Assembly (NCBI GenBank): GCA_040005265.1
Contig: JBDTZF010000049.1
Coordinates: 1 to 18,176, forward strand
DNA: 18,176 nucleotides
Direction: 5' to 3'
From: JBDTZF01 sp040005265
GTDB lineage: Bacteria > Verrucomicrobiota > Verrucomicrobiia > Chthoniobacterales > UBA10450
A program made the translations under genes and the position numbers. This document shows, piece by piece, positions 1 to 7,974 of the stretch. The notes below the pieces were generated by a model. That model was not told where the DNA came from and made no database searches. It saw only the letters and a list, made by a program, of their open reading frames with translations. Each line of letters starts with the position of its first letter. Position 1 is the stretch's first letter.

Positions 1-82
1 GATTGAGGACTTACGAACCCCGCCAGGGCAGGAATGCAGCAACGGTAGTTTGATCTTCCTTGCCGTAGTTCCCTGGCGGACT
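1..82 (+). ncRNA. ffs: Signal recognition particle RNA (4.5S type), 5' end cut by window edge
   Basis: This is the RNA of the signal recognition particle, which binds Ffh and targets nascent membrane and secreted proteins to the translocon. The diagnostic Ffh-binding hairpin is visible at about 20-46. A GCA/TGC stem is capped by a GGAA tetraloop (GCAGGAATGC at 28-37), and the asymmetric internal loop has CAGG on one side and AGCA on the other, followed by ACGG. Outside it, GAGGA (6-10) can pair with TCTTC (54-58). The 3' strand continues to CCCTGGCGG (71-79) and a T run, but its 5' partner strand is not in the window. The gene therefore probably starts some 20 bases upstream, giving a short RNA of about 100 nt without an Alu domain. 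The family assignment is firm; the exact ends are inferred. Confidence 0.85.
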
Positions 83-88
83 TTTTTT
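71..88 (+). terminator. Probable rho-independent end of the SRP RNA
   Basis: The GC-rich strand CCCTGGCGG (71-79) is followed by AC and seven T residues (82-88). This matches the 3' strand of the closing SRP RNA helix running into a U-tract. The pairing strand is probably upstream of the window, although 20-28 is also an exact complement. Confidence 0.5.
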
Positions 89-96
89 GGTTGAGA

Positions 97-160
97 AGTT
101 GAGGGGTTGAGTGGGAAACTTCGGAATTTCAACTGCTGAACCCGTCAAAACTCCTCAACT
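97..160. repeat. Short inverted repeat between the SRP RNA and the next gene
   Basis: AGTTGAGG (97-104) is the exact reverse complement of CCTCAACT (153-160), and GTTGAG/CTCAAC words recur within the interval. It could be a small intergenic repeat or a weak hairpin just before the start codon at 163. No function can be read from it. Confidence 0.3.
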
Positions 161-162
161 CA

Positions 163-447
163 ATGAAGCTGCTAAACGTGAAGACGACGCGCTTTGCTCA
201 AGTCGTCGAAACGTGCGGGAAACCGGAGGCCCATACCCTCTGGCAAAAACCTGCGCAGGATCGACATCTTCAATCGGAAATCAAAAATAATCGGGTCATG
301 ACAATCCAGGCGGGCGACACGGGAAGTGAATTCGGGGTGGTCGGTTTCAAGCCGGGCGCTAGCGCGCGCTATTTGATTTTTCCGAAGTCGTTGAAGCGAT
401 TCGAGAACAACCGGATCGTAGGAATAAAGTGGGAGGTGGTAAAATGA
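163..447 (+). CDS. Unrecognised 94-aa protein, coupled to the MoeB-like gene
   Basis: I do not recognise this protein. It is small, basic and soluble, with no signal peptide, membrane segment or obvious metal motif. It ends in VVK, so it is not a MoaD/ThiS-type sulfur carrier, which would end in GG. A central stretch (VMTIQAGDTGSEFGVVGF, about residues 45-62) looks like beta strands and turns. The ATG at 163 lacks a clear Shine-Dalgarno sequence. The stop codon overlaps the ATG of the next gene in an ATGA (444-447), which argues that it is translated and coupled to the downstream enzyme. A role linked to sulfur transfer or cofactor assembly is only a guess from that neighbour. Confidence 0.6.
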   Translation: MKLLNVKTTRFAQVVETCGKPEAHTLWQKPAQDRHLQSEIKNNRVMTIQAGDTGSEFGVVGFKPGASARYLIFPKSLKRFENNRIVGIKWEVVK

Positions 448-1568
448 TCGACGACGAACGGATTCGATATTCGCGGCATCTAATTATGCCGGAGGTTGGG
501 CAGGAGGGGCAGGCTCGGCTCAAGGCTGCCCGCATTTTGTGCATTGGCGCCGGCGGACTCGGGTCGCCGGCTGCGCTCTATCTGGCTGCAGCCGGAGTCG
601 GCACGATCGGTTTGGTCGATTTCGACGATGTCGATCTTTCCAACCTGCAGCGGCAAATCCTTCACGGAACGAAAGACGTTGGCCGCAGTAAGTTGGAATC
701 CGCGCGGGACCGCTTGCACGATCTCAATCCGAAGATCGACATCGAATTGCACAAGGCCCGGTTCTCCAGCGAAAATGCCCGCAGCCTGGTCGAACGCTTC
801 GACATGGTGGTGGACGGTTCGGACAATTTCCCGACACGCTATTTGTCGAGCGATGTTTGCGTTTGGTCGCGGAAGCCAAATATATACGGCTCGGTTTTTC
901 GTTTTGAGGGACAAGCCACGGTTTTCGCGCCGCATTTGGGGGGGCCGTGCTATCGCTGTTTGTTCCCGGAGCCGCCGGAGCCGGGAACAGTGCCGAATTG
1001 CGCCGAAGCGGGAGTGCTGGGCGTATTGCCCGGCATTATCGGGACACTACAAGCGCTTGAGGCGATCAAGCTGGTCCTCGGCGTGGGCGAATCGCTGGCC
1101 GGACGCCTTCTGCATTTCGATGCGTTGAAAATGAAATTTCGCGAGCTAAACCTGCGGCGCGATGCGCAATGCCCGGTCTGCGGAGATCATCCGTCAATTT
1201 TTGAACCGATCGATTACGAGATGTTTTGCGGAGCACAGGATGGCCAGGCAATTCCCACAATCTCTGTGCGAGAATTGAAGCGAAAGATGGATGCGCGAGA
1301 AGAATTCGAGTTGGTCGACGTCCGGGAAATTTTTGAATACGAGATTGCGCGAATCGACGGTGCGAAGTTAATTCCGCTCCGAGAAATCGCCGACCGAGCC
1401 GGCGAGTTGCGGCGCGACGCGCCGATCATTGTGCACTGTCATAGCGGAATGCGCAGCGCGAATGCGGTGCAGCTACTCAGGGAGCGCGGCTTTGCCAAGG
1501 TGTACAACCTCGAGGGTGGAATCGACGCCTGGTCCGAAGAGATCGATCCCGACGTGCCGAGATATTGA
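444..1568 (+). CDS. moeB: MoeB/ThiF-type adenylyltransferase with C-terminal rhodanese domain
   Basis: This E1-like enzyme adenylates the C-terminal glycine of a ubiquitin-like sulfur carrier (MoaD, ThiS or similar), and the rhodanese domain is the likely persulfide donor, as in MoeZ and MOCS3. Residues 35-41 are the nucleotide-binding GAGGLGS, followed by DFDDVDLSNLQRQ. Zn-binding cysteine pairs are CYRC (169/172) and CPVC (243/246). PGTVPNCAEAGV places a cysteine at about 186, where ThiF-like proteins carry their thiol. The rhodanese domain spans about 272-374 with active-site loop HCHSGMR (Cys332). I chose ATG 444 rather than the GTG at 429 because GGGAGGTGG lies just upstream and the start overlaps the previous stop. 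The length of 374 aa fits the fused family. No carrier-protein gene is adjacent, so the pathway (molybdopterin, thiamine or other thio-cofactor) is undecided. Confidence 0.9.
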   Translation: MIDDERIRYSRHLIMPEVGQEGQARLKAARILCIGAGGLGSPAALYLAAAGVGTIGLVDFDDVDLSNLQRQILHGTKDVGRSKLESARDRLHDLNPKIDIELHKARFSSENARSLVERFDMVVDGSDNFPTRYLSSDVCVWSRKPNIYGSVFRFEGQATVFAPHLGGPCYRCLFPEPPEPGTVPNCAEAGVLGVLPGIIGTLQALEAIKLVLGVGESLAGRLLHFDALKMKFRELNLRRDAQCPVCGDHPSIFEPIDYEMFCGAQDGQAIPTISVRELKRKMDAREEFELVDVREIFEYEIARIDGAKLIPLREIADRAGELRRDAPIIVHCHSGMRSANAVQLLRERGFAKVYNLEGGIDAWSEEIDPDVPRY

Positions 1569-1633
1569 GGCCTTTTCGTTGCGACGGCTTCGATGCAGCA
1601 GTGGCCGGCGACCACCGGGTTAGAGCCACGGGG

Positions 1634-2194
1634 TTAATCCGATTTCTTGAGCACCACGGCTAATTCTTCAGCGCTTGGAACGTTGTTCCATTGGCCCAGC
1701 AGTTCGCCATTTCGGCCGAACACGAAAGCCCGAAAATCGACGGAGGGCGGCGCGCCCAGTTGGGAAACTGTTGTCCCGTCAAAATCGGCCACGGCAAATA
1801 TCTCGCGCCGCGGATCTCGTGTGATCTTGTTCGCATCATATCTGGGCTGGACCCGTTTCGCCTCGGCATTTAAGCGACGCCGTACGCCAGCGGTGAGCAG
1901 CGCGCGCACGGGCGAGCGATGTTTGGTGAATTTGACCACGGTGATCATCCGGTAAGTTGGATTGCCGAGGCAATAGTCAGGAACATGATCGCCGGTCATT
2001 TGCGCTTTCGGCACATTCAAAGGCGCAGCGAGAACAATAACGTTAACGTGGCCATCGGAAGTGAGCAGCGTGTTCTTATCCACGTCGATGAACTTGAGCG
2101 AATAAATCTGGCCGACGGAAAGATCAGCGCGGGCGGATTGGCCTGCCGCGATGAGGCTGGCAAAGAAAAAGGATTGAAGTGCGCGCATTTTCAC
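1634..2194 (-). CDS. Secreted thioredoxin-fold-like protein without CXXC
   Basis: This 186-aa protein has a signal peptide (hydrophobic core about residues 7-18, likely cleavage after ARA at 21-23), so it should act in the periplasm or outside. The C-terminal half (IFAVADFDG, then PPSVDFRAFVFGRNGELLGQW, then a final SAEELAVVLKK helix) resembles the last strands and helix of thioredoxin or redoxin domains, including a cis-proline-like PPS. The catalytic CXXC is absent, and one Cys lies in VPDYCLGN. It is probably a non-redox or atypical member, and I give no function. The start is GTG at 2194, with AAGG about 8 bases upstream; ATG 2188 is the alternative. It converges on moeB and diverges from the lipoprotein gene with only 18 bases between start codons. 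Confidence 0.65.
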   Translation of the reverse strand: MKMRALQSFFFASLIAAGQSARADLSVGQIYSLKFIDVDKNTLLTSDGHVNVIVLAAPLNVPKAQMTGDHVPDYCLGNPTYRMITVVKFTKHRSPVRALLTAGVRRRLNAEAKRVQPRYDANKITRDPRREIFAVADFDGTTVSQLGAPPSVDFRAFVFGRNGELLGQWNNVPSAEELAVVLKKSD

Positions 2195-2212
2195 GAGAAT
2201 GACCTTGGCGAG

Positions 2213-2899
2213 ATGAAACGCACTGACAAGTTGTCGATCCTGGCCGGCACCCTTCTGGGGTTGACGGTAAGCTTTACGTTATCGAGTTGCGACCGGATGA
2301 TGACGTCCCGTCATGCTCAGTTAGTGAAGGATGCGGATACCAAGGCGGTCCAGGGCGATTTCATGCGAGCGGTCAACCTTTACGAGGCCGCGCTCGACGA
2401 CAGCCCGAATTGTGCAGAGGTCCACTACAAACTCGCATTGTTGTATGACGACAAGATGAAGGACCCGTTGAACGCGCTGCATCATTTCAAACGGTATCTC
2501 GTCCTGAGCCCGAAAGGCGCTCACGCTAATGAGGTGCGGGATTTCATGAAGCATGACGAAGTCGCGCTCATTACCAGCTTGTCGGGCGATTCGGTGGTCA
2601 CGCGAGTGGAGGCTGCGAGATTGCGAAATGAGAACCTCAACCTGCGTAAAGAATTAGAGGAACGTTCGGCCAGGCCCGGAAGCCAGGTGGAGAAAACACA
2701 GGGACACGAAGCCCCGAAAAGCGCGCCCGAAAAAGTGGGCGGTCGAGCTTATGTTGTGCGATCAGGTGACACGCTCGTCTCGATCTCACGAAAATTTTAT
2801 AAAACGCCGGCGCGCTGGAAAAAGATTCTCGATGCCAATAAGAAAAGCATCGACGACCCGGAGAAGTTGAAAGTCGGCCAAAGTCTAACCATTCCGTAG
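2213..2899 (+). CDS. LysM lipoprotein with TPR-like region
   Basis: This is a 228-aa cell-envelope lipoprotein. The N-terminus is a lipoprotein signal with lipobox LSSC (acylated Cys26). Residues about 35-95 form TPR-like helices (QGDFMRAVNLYEAALDDSPN, then HYKLALLY and HHFKRYLVLSP). A short charged coiled coil follows (VEAARLRNENLNLRKELEE), then a low-complexity linker. Residues about 181-228 are a LysM domain (YVVRSGDTLVSISRKFY to KLKVGQSLTIP), which binds peptidoglycan. The likely role is a peptidoglycan-anchored scaffold of the outer membrane or periplasm, inferred from the domains. The frame is open upstream to 1919, but that part is antisense to the neighbouring gene. I chose ATG 2213 because it gives a perfect lipoprotein signal. 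The next gene begins 9 bases after the stop, so the two are probably one operon. Confidence 0.8.
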   Translation: MKRTDKLSILAGTLLGLTVSFTLSSCDRMMTSRHAQLVKDADTKAVQGDFMRAVNLYEAALDDSPNCAEVHYKLALLYDDKMKDPLNALHHFKRYLVLSPKGAHANEVRDFMKHDEVALITSLSGDSVVTRVEAARLRNENLNLRKELEERSARPGSQVEKTQGHEAPKSAPEKVGGRAYVVRSGDTLVSISRKFYKTPARWKKILDANKKSIDDPEKLKVGQSLTIP

Positions 2900-2908
2900 C
2901 AACCCAAA

Positions 2909-3817
2909 ATGAAACCAATCCTGCGCATCGCGCCTGACGTGGGCTGGCTGCCGGTGAGTTTTGCCAATGTTTATTTTGTTGGGCATTCCGGTGGAAAATG
3001 GGTCTTGATCGATACCGGTCTGCCGGGCTGTGCTGGTGATATTATCGAAGCGGCCGAAGCGCGTTTCGGCACAGGCTCGCGCCCGGAAGCCATTCTACTG
3101 ACCAATGGGCACACCGATCATGCCGGGTCCGCGCTGGACCTGGCGGAAAAATGGGATGTCACGATTTATGCCCATCATCTTGAGTTGCCATACCTGACTG
3201 GCAAATCGGCTTATCCGCCGTCGGATCCGACAGTCGGCGGCGCGCTCGCGTTTCTCTCCCGTTTTTTTCCATCGCGCTCGTATGTGCTGGGAAACCGCAT
3301 TCGTCAATTACCGGCCGACAAAGTCCCCGGCCTAACGGGTTGGCAATGGATTGCCACGCCGGGGAATTCGCCGGGGCACGTTTCATTCTTCCGGTCGTCC
3401 GATCGCGTGCTCATTGCGGGAGATGCATTGGCCACGATGAAAATGGATTCGTGGAGCGGGTTGCTCACTGGGCGGCAACAATTGTCGCGGCCGCCTGCGC
3501 CGTTCACATGTGACTGGGAAGCGGCCCGCGCATCGATCCGGCAACTCGCGGAGTTACGTCCCAACGTGGTGGGATGCGGTCACGGAATACCGATTTCAAA
3601 CGCCGATTTGCCGAACCGAATGACGGCATTCGCCACGAGGTTTCGGAGTCCGAGACACGGCCGGTATGTACGGCGCCCAGCCCGCGCTGACGAAAACGGG
3701 GTTGTCGATCTTCCACCAGCGCCGTTCGATCCCGTGCCGCTCGCGACTGTCGCTTCGCTGGTACTCGCGGGCGCGGCGCTAGGTGCAGGATACCTCGACG
3801 CACAGCGAAGAAGATAA
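2909..3817 (+). CDS. Metallo-beta-lactamase-fold hydrolase with changed metal motif
   Basis: This 302-aa MBL-fold protein belongs to the broad glyoxalase II-like hydrolase family; its substrate is unknown. Visible motifs are the N-terminal IDTGLPG, the metal motif NGHTDH (66-71), PGH (His157), the bridging AGDAL (Asp172) and CGHGIP (His225). The usual motif is HxHxDH. Here the first histidine is Asn66 (codon AAT), and all other ligands are present, which may weaken or alter one metal site. The C-terminus after about 276 (PLATVASLVLAGAALGAGYL) is a hydrophobic segment followed by RRR, likely a membrane anchor with the catalytic domain on the cytoplasmic side. There is no signal peptide. It follows the LysM lipoprotein gene by 9 bases. 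The fold is certain; the reaction is not. Confidence 0.85.
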   Translation: MKPILRIAPDVGWLPVSFANVYFVGHSGGKWVLIDTGLPGCAGDIIEAAEARFGTGSRPEAILLTNGHTDHAGSALDLAEKWDVTIYAHHLELPYLTGKSAYPPSDPTVGGALAFLSRFFPSRSYVLGNRIRQLPADKVPGLTGWQWIATPGNSPGHVSFFRSSDRVLIAGDALATMKMDSWSGLLTGRQQLSRPPAPFTCDWEAARASIRQLAELRPNVVGCGHGIPISNADLPNRMTAFATRFRSPRHGRYVRRPARADENGVVDLPPAPFDPVPLATVASLVLAGAALGAGYLDAQRRR

Positions 3818-3830
3818 GCGGCGGATCGCG

Positions 3831-3846
3831 TCGCTCAATTGAGCGA
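3831..3846. terminator. 16-bp perfect palindrome between convergent genes, possible bidirectional terminator
   Basis: TCGCTCAATTGAGCGA is a perfect palindrome that can fold on either strand into a 6-bp stem with an AATT loop. It sits in the 39-bp gap between two convergent genes, where a terminator is expected. Only a short T-rich stretch follows on the + strand and none on the - strand, so the terminator reading is weak. Confidence 0.35.
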
Positions 3847-3856
3847 TTTCGTCTTA

Positions 3857-4651
3857 CTAGCCCGGCGGGGGTGGGTGTGGGGGCGGCGGCGCGTTGTTAT
3901 GCGGGTCCGTGGCTGCCCGCTGATCGATCTTGTCCGAAGAAGTCGGATCGACCAAGCCACCGCTCGGAGGCGATGTTTGCTGATTACTAATTTGGGTCAA
4001 AATGATCTTCATCTCGGGCAGGGGCTGTTTAAAGCCTTTGATCAGCTTTCCGCGCACCAACTTGGAAAGATCGATGTCGAGCACCGGTGGACATTGTGAC
4101 GGATGAGGTTGCCAGGCGATCATTTGACCATCATGCAACTGGCAGGGTTCTCTCGATACTCCGTTAAAGGAGATTCCCCCTTTGCCGTGGAGCATGATAA
4201 ATTTATTCCACCCTTTGGCGTGGGTTTCGATCATCGCAGTGAAGCCGCTGACCGCAGCGGTCGCAGCAGACATTCGAATTTTTACTTCGCCAGCTTTTTC
4301 CGGAGCGTACATCAGGACCGCGCCGCTTCCCAAATCATAGGTGTGCGCTTCGCGTCCGAAACTGAAAACAGTGTTGGCGCCGAGACGGGTAAGGGTTTGA
4401 TCGGCGAAAGTAATCTCAGCCCGTGACTCGTCGCCGGTCCGGACGGCCGACCCCGAGCTCACAGAGTCGTTCACCGCAGCGGGACGCGCCGCCGTCTTTG
4501 AAGCGAGCAGCCGCACGTCTCGAATCACCTGAGTGAAGCGTCCTTCTTTGGGATCAGCGGCGATCGCAAACTGGGTGAGGGTCAAGGTGATCGCAACCGA
4601 GGAAACAAGGATTGCGAAGGGGCAAGCTTGAGGGCGTGATTGTTTGTTCAT
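3857..4651 (-). CDS. Secreted FecR-domain protein, last gene of the surface operon
   Basis: This 264-aa protein has a signal peptide (hydrophobic stretch about 13-30, likely cleavage after AIAA) followed directly by a FecR-like domain (about 38-160). It keeps the hallmarks AVRTGDESRAEITFADQT, RLGANTVFSF and DLGSGAVLMYAP, then AVSGFTAMIE and IMLHGKGGIS. There is no anti-sigma or membrane segment before the domain, unlike classical FecR regulators of iron transport, so the domain is probably structural or binding. The C-terminus is proline-rich (PPPPHPPPPG). It is one of four paralogous FecR domains in this operon and most resembles that of the 1108-aa protein upstream. Its ATG overlaps the stop of that gene by ATGA, and a GGAAAAG lies upstream. 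Periplasmic or surface location is inferred. Confidence 0.8.
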   Translation of the reverse strand: MNKQSRPQACPFAILVSSVAITLTLTQFAIAADPKEGRFTQVIRDVRLLASKTAARPAAVNDSVSSGSAVRTGDESRAEITFADQTLTRLGANTVFSFGREAHTYDLGSGAVLMYAPEKAGEVKIRMSAATAAVSGFTAMIETHAKGWNKFIMLHGKGGISFNGVSREPCQLHDGQMIAWQPHPSQCPPVLDIDLSKLVRGKLIKGFKQPLPEMKIILTQISNQQTSPPSGGLVDPTSSDKIDQRAATDPHNNAPPPPHPPPPG

Positions 4652-7600
4652 GGTGATACTTTTCCATCGTGCCTGATTATGGTTCTTGCAAACTCAACTC
4701 TTTGGGCGGCGGCAATCGGTGCGGTCACTCTAGGCTGCGCTGCCAGGCCTCCCGGTGGTCCGAGGGCCGGTGCTTGATCCAGCGTCAGTGTCGTGGCTCC
4801 CGCTCCCGTGAACGTTCCGGTGCCTGCGCCTCCATTTCCCCCCGATCCCTGATAGTTGGCAACGTTCGCGTAAACGTGGGCCTGCGAGCTGGTCATTACG
4901 GTGGTGCCGGCTCCCACGATATTCACGGTGTGCGCCGCAATGTCGATTTCGGCGCCAGTCAGGTTCACACTGGCGTTAAAATTGATGGTGCTGTTGTTGC
5001 TTGCGGAAATGGAACCGGCATACAGGCGCAGCAGCGTGACAGCTGAGATGGAGCCGCCATCGATGTTCAGGGTGCTGCTATCGCCCAACGTGGCGATCTT
5101 AATTATGTCGGCCATGAGCGTGTTGGAGTTCACGCTGATTACGCCGCTGTCACTGGAATGCCGAACATCAATGCCGCCATGGACCGCCTGGACTGCGCCT
5201 TGCACAGTGACCGTGCTGTTGCCCGTCACCGCCGTGGCGTTAATGGTAATCAGGCCGCCCGGACTGGGTATCGCGTTTTCGAGCAAGGATAACAACTGGG
5301 CGGTATTGGTGATGTTCACAGCAGCGCCGGTAACGGCCCCGCTATTAATGTTGATGTTGCCGCCCGCTGCGCTGGAACGCCGGTTGGCCGTACCCGAGGG
5401 ATCGTCGGAGGAAACTTTAATTTGGGAATTGTTAACGGTCACCGTTCCCGTGCTTGAAGTAAGATTCACAGTGCCTCCGGAGCCGCTGGGTGTCCCGGCG
5501 GTATCGATGATTCCGGTGGTGGCGGTTATGGTGGATCCAGTCACCGATAAAGCTCCGCCAGTGTTCACCGCCAGGGTTCCGCCGCTGCCCGCGCTCATGG
5601 CCGGTGCGGCGTCGCCTCCATTAAAATTCGCGCCAACGATTCCGCCGGCGCCGAAGACCTGGCTCTGGGCCGTGAGAGACAGGATGGCCCCGTTCGAGCC
5701 CTGGGTGGAAAAATTGTTGCCGCTAAAATTGATTCCGTTAGGCGATTGGACAGTCGCCACATTGAATCGATGCACACCGCCCGAGACCGGCAGGTAGGGA
5801 GTAATACCGCCTGCGCCGGCAATCAGCGTGCTGTTGCTGGGAGAAAAATTTTGATTGAGAAGAAGGACACTGACCTGGCCCGCGTTAACATTGCCGGTGG
5901 ATTCCACATCGCGCGATGTCAGGGCGCCGCCGACCATGATGGTCGACGCTGGTCCGGCGGCTCTTGTCAGCTGGGTGTCAGTTAAATTGCCGGTGACGTT
6001 GATATTTCCGGCGGCGATCGTTTGAACCGCAGAAAGATTCCCGGTCGCAGTGATGTTGCCGGTGGAAGATTGAATGATATCTCCACCAGTAATCGATGCG
6101 ACGAGGATATCGCCTTGCGAAGTGAACTCGATGCTGTTGCTCGGTGAGATAAAATTCACCAGCGCGCCTTGAATACCGCCAGTGCCGGCCGTGAATTGGA
6201 CCGGCGTAGAATTGGGGAAGTTAAGCGTCGTTCCTCCTACGTCGGGTGTGAGGCTTATCATCTGACCCATGATCCCCACGAAAGACGCGGTGTTAAATAC
6301 ACTCTGATCATTACGGACATCCAGGGTAACGGTCGCGCCACCCTGCAAAGACACGGATGGGTTTTCGCCCACAGCGGCGAAAAAATCCTTCGCTGTAAAA
6401 GTGATGTTATTGCCGGCAATAATACTGATGTTCTTGGCGGCGACCTGACCTGCGCCGTCCAGAAAATCCACACCGGCATAAGCGATAAAATTGGTAACAT
6501 TTTCCGATCCATTGATCTGAATCGATCTTTCCGCCTGCAGCTCCACGTTGCTCACACCATTAATGGGAGAGCCAAGGATCAAATCCGATGCCGCCCCGCG
6601 CGCGTGAAAACCGAGCACCGTCGTGCCGGAAAAACTTATGTCGTTGGTGAGGTTGATTGAGCCGTTCACCGTAGCGAGCAAGAGCGTATTAATTCCGTTG
6701 AATGTGAGCGGGCCACCCGGCGCGGCCGAAGTCATGGCGCCCTCGCTGATGAGGGCGAGCTTGGTTGCGCCGTTAACGGGAATGATCATCGTTGGATTTC
6801 CAGTCAATCGCAGACTGGTAAATCTGAAGGCAGCCAGCGGGTGACGGTTTGTCTGCCTGAATTCCTCATCAAAACCGCTCACCAAATCGAAGGACGACGT
6901 CGATCCAAACAGATAATCGCTGGGCGGGCCATCATCTGCCACGGTGCGGTAAATCTTCCCCTGATCCACCACGCCACCGGTCGTGATAGTGGGGGCGGTC
7001 ATGATCTGCGTGCCGGAACTGATCACATATGGGACCGGCGCGGTAATCGTGCTCAGTGGACCAAATTCGGACCCTAGAATGCCACCTATCGGAAGCGGAA
7101 ACGCATTCAGCGCCAGGTCGATGATGTATTCCGAAGTAGGATCTGTGATGACACCGGCATACTCCGGCCCGCCTTCGGCCTGCTGTTTCGCAATTTCGTC
7201 GGCGATCAATGACGCACTGCCCAGCGGGGGAAAATCCGTGAAGAGCGGAGAGGTACTTACCAGCACGGCCAGGTTGACCTCGATCATGCTGACGGAACTG
7301 CCGTCAGGGGAGACGAGTAGCATTTGCCCGGCGGGAACTATGATCGGTTCACCGGGCCGGGTATTCAGAGAGATCTGGGCTACTCCCTCGAGCGTGACGA
7401 ATTTGATGAAGTCGCTGCTAAGGCCGGATGACTTGGTTTTCCGGCTAACCCATCCGAACGCAGCCGCTGAAGCATCGCCGTCCGGATCCACGGCGCTTTG
7501 CCTCTCTTTGCGCGGTGGATGATACTCGATCATTACCGTCGTGCCGGTAATCGCGGCGGTGACGGCCGCAGTCGAAATTTTCGCGCCGCCGGCGCCTTTA

Positions 7601-7974
7601 GGCACGTAAAGGAGCATGGCGCCCGCGCCAAGGTCGATCGTGCGAGTTCCCTGATTAAAACTGAAAGTCGTATTCGCGCCCAGGCGGCTGAGTGTCTGGT
7701 CCGGGAAAGCAAGCTCAGTGCGGGAATCGTCACCGGTGCGGACGGCCGTTCCGCCGCGAATGGTGTCTTTGACGGTGGCGGGTCGCGGCGCCGCCTGCTC
7801 GGGAAGCACCTCCACTTGTTTGATAATTCGCGTGACCTGGGCCTCTGACAATTCCGCGGCCGAAAGACGATAGCCTGGCGCGATTACGGACATCGAAACA
7901 AGCAGACATAGAGAGGTTCCAGCCACGCGCCGGCCGGCCTGGTTTCTCCAACGGCTCGTTAGAATTTTATCCAT
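4648..7974 (-). CDS. 1108-aa secreted FecR plus beta-helix (haemagglutinin-like) protein
   Basis: This large exported protein has a signal peptide in the first about 40 residues (LCLLVSMSVIAPGYRLSAAE). A FecR-like domain follows (about 45-225) with AVRTGDDSRTELAFPDQT, RLGANTTFSF, DLGAGAMLLYVP, AAITGTTVMIEYHP and FVTLEGVAQISL. A linker with PYVISSGTQI and FGSTSSFD leads into a long Asn/Gly/Thr/Ser-rich region (about 400-1060) of short strand-turn repeats such as GNITATGNL and GNINVTGNL, typical of right-handed beta-helix adhesins. It aligns with the 1331-aa protein over the FecR, linker and C-terminal helix regions, so the two are paralogs. Start ATG 7974 lies 16 bases inside the barrel gene, with CGGAG upstream. 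The likely role is a surface filament or adhesin, but no TpsB-type transporter is nearby. Long open frames on the other strand are composition artefacts. Confidence 0.8.
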   Translation of the reverse strand: MDKILTSRWRNQAGRRVAGTSLCLLVSMSVIAPGYRLSAAELSEAQVTRIIKQVEVLPEQAAPRPATVKDTIRGGTAVRTGDDSRTELAFPDQTLSRLGANTTFSFNQGTRTIDLGAGAMLLYVPKGAGGAKISTAAVTAAITGTTVMIEYHPPRKERQSAVDPDGDASAAAFGWVSRKTKSSGLSSDFIKFVTLEGVAQISLNTRPGEPIIVPAGQMLLVSPDGSSVSMIEVNLAVLVSTSPLFTDFPPLGSASLIADEIAKQQAEGGPEYAGVITDPTSEYIIDLALNAFPLPIGGILGSEFGPLSTITAPVPYVISSGTQIMTAPTITTGGVVDQGKIYRTVADDGPPSDYLFGSTSSFDLVSGFDEEFRQTNRHPLAAFRFTSLRLTGNPTMIIPVNGATKLALISEGAMTSAAPGGPLTFNGINTLLLATVNGSINLTNDISFSGTTVLGFHARGAASDLILGSPINGVSNVELQAERSIQINGSENVTNFIAYAGVDFLDGAGQVAAKNISIIAGNNITFTAKDFFAAVGENPSVSLQGGATVTLDVRNDQSVFNTASFVGIMGQMISLTPDVGGTTLNFPNSTPVQFTAGTGGIQGALVNFISPSNSIEFTSQGDILVASITGGDIIQSSTGNITATGNLSAVQTIAAGNINVTGNLTDTQLTRAAGPASTIMVGGALTSRDVESTGNVNAGQVSVLLLNQNFSPSNSTLIAGAGGITPYLPVSGGVHRFNVATVQSPNGINFSGNNFSTQGSNGAILSLTAQSQVFGAGGIVGANFNGGDAAPAMSAGSGGTLAVNTGGALSVTGSTITATTGIIDTAGTPSGSGGTVNLTSSTGTVTVNNSQIKVSSDDPSGTANRRSSAAGGNININSGAVTGAAVNITNTAQLLSLLENAIPSPGGLITINATAVTGNSTVTVQGAVQAVHGGIDVRHSSDSGVISVNSNTLMADIIKIATLGDSSTLNIDGGSISAVTLLRLYAGSISASNNSTINFNASVNLTGAEIDIAAHTVNIVGAGTTVMTSSQAHVYANVANYQGSGGNGGAGTGTFTGAGATTLTLDQAPALGPPGGLAAQPRVTAPIAAAQRVEFARTIIRHDGKVSP

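Noticed and set aside
1919..2212. Upstream extension of the LysM lipoprotein to 1919
   Set aside because: It is antisense to the thioredoxin-like gene and would remove the lipoprotein signal from the N-terminus.
4669..7848. Long + strand open frames opposite the 1108-aa gene (for example 4901-5797)
   Set aside because: They lie antisense to a gene with a clear signal peptide, FecR domain and repeats. Their translations have no domain or signal and reflect codon composition of the Thr/Gly/Asn-rich gene.
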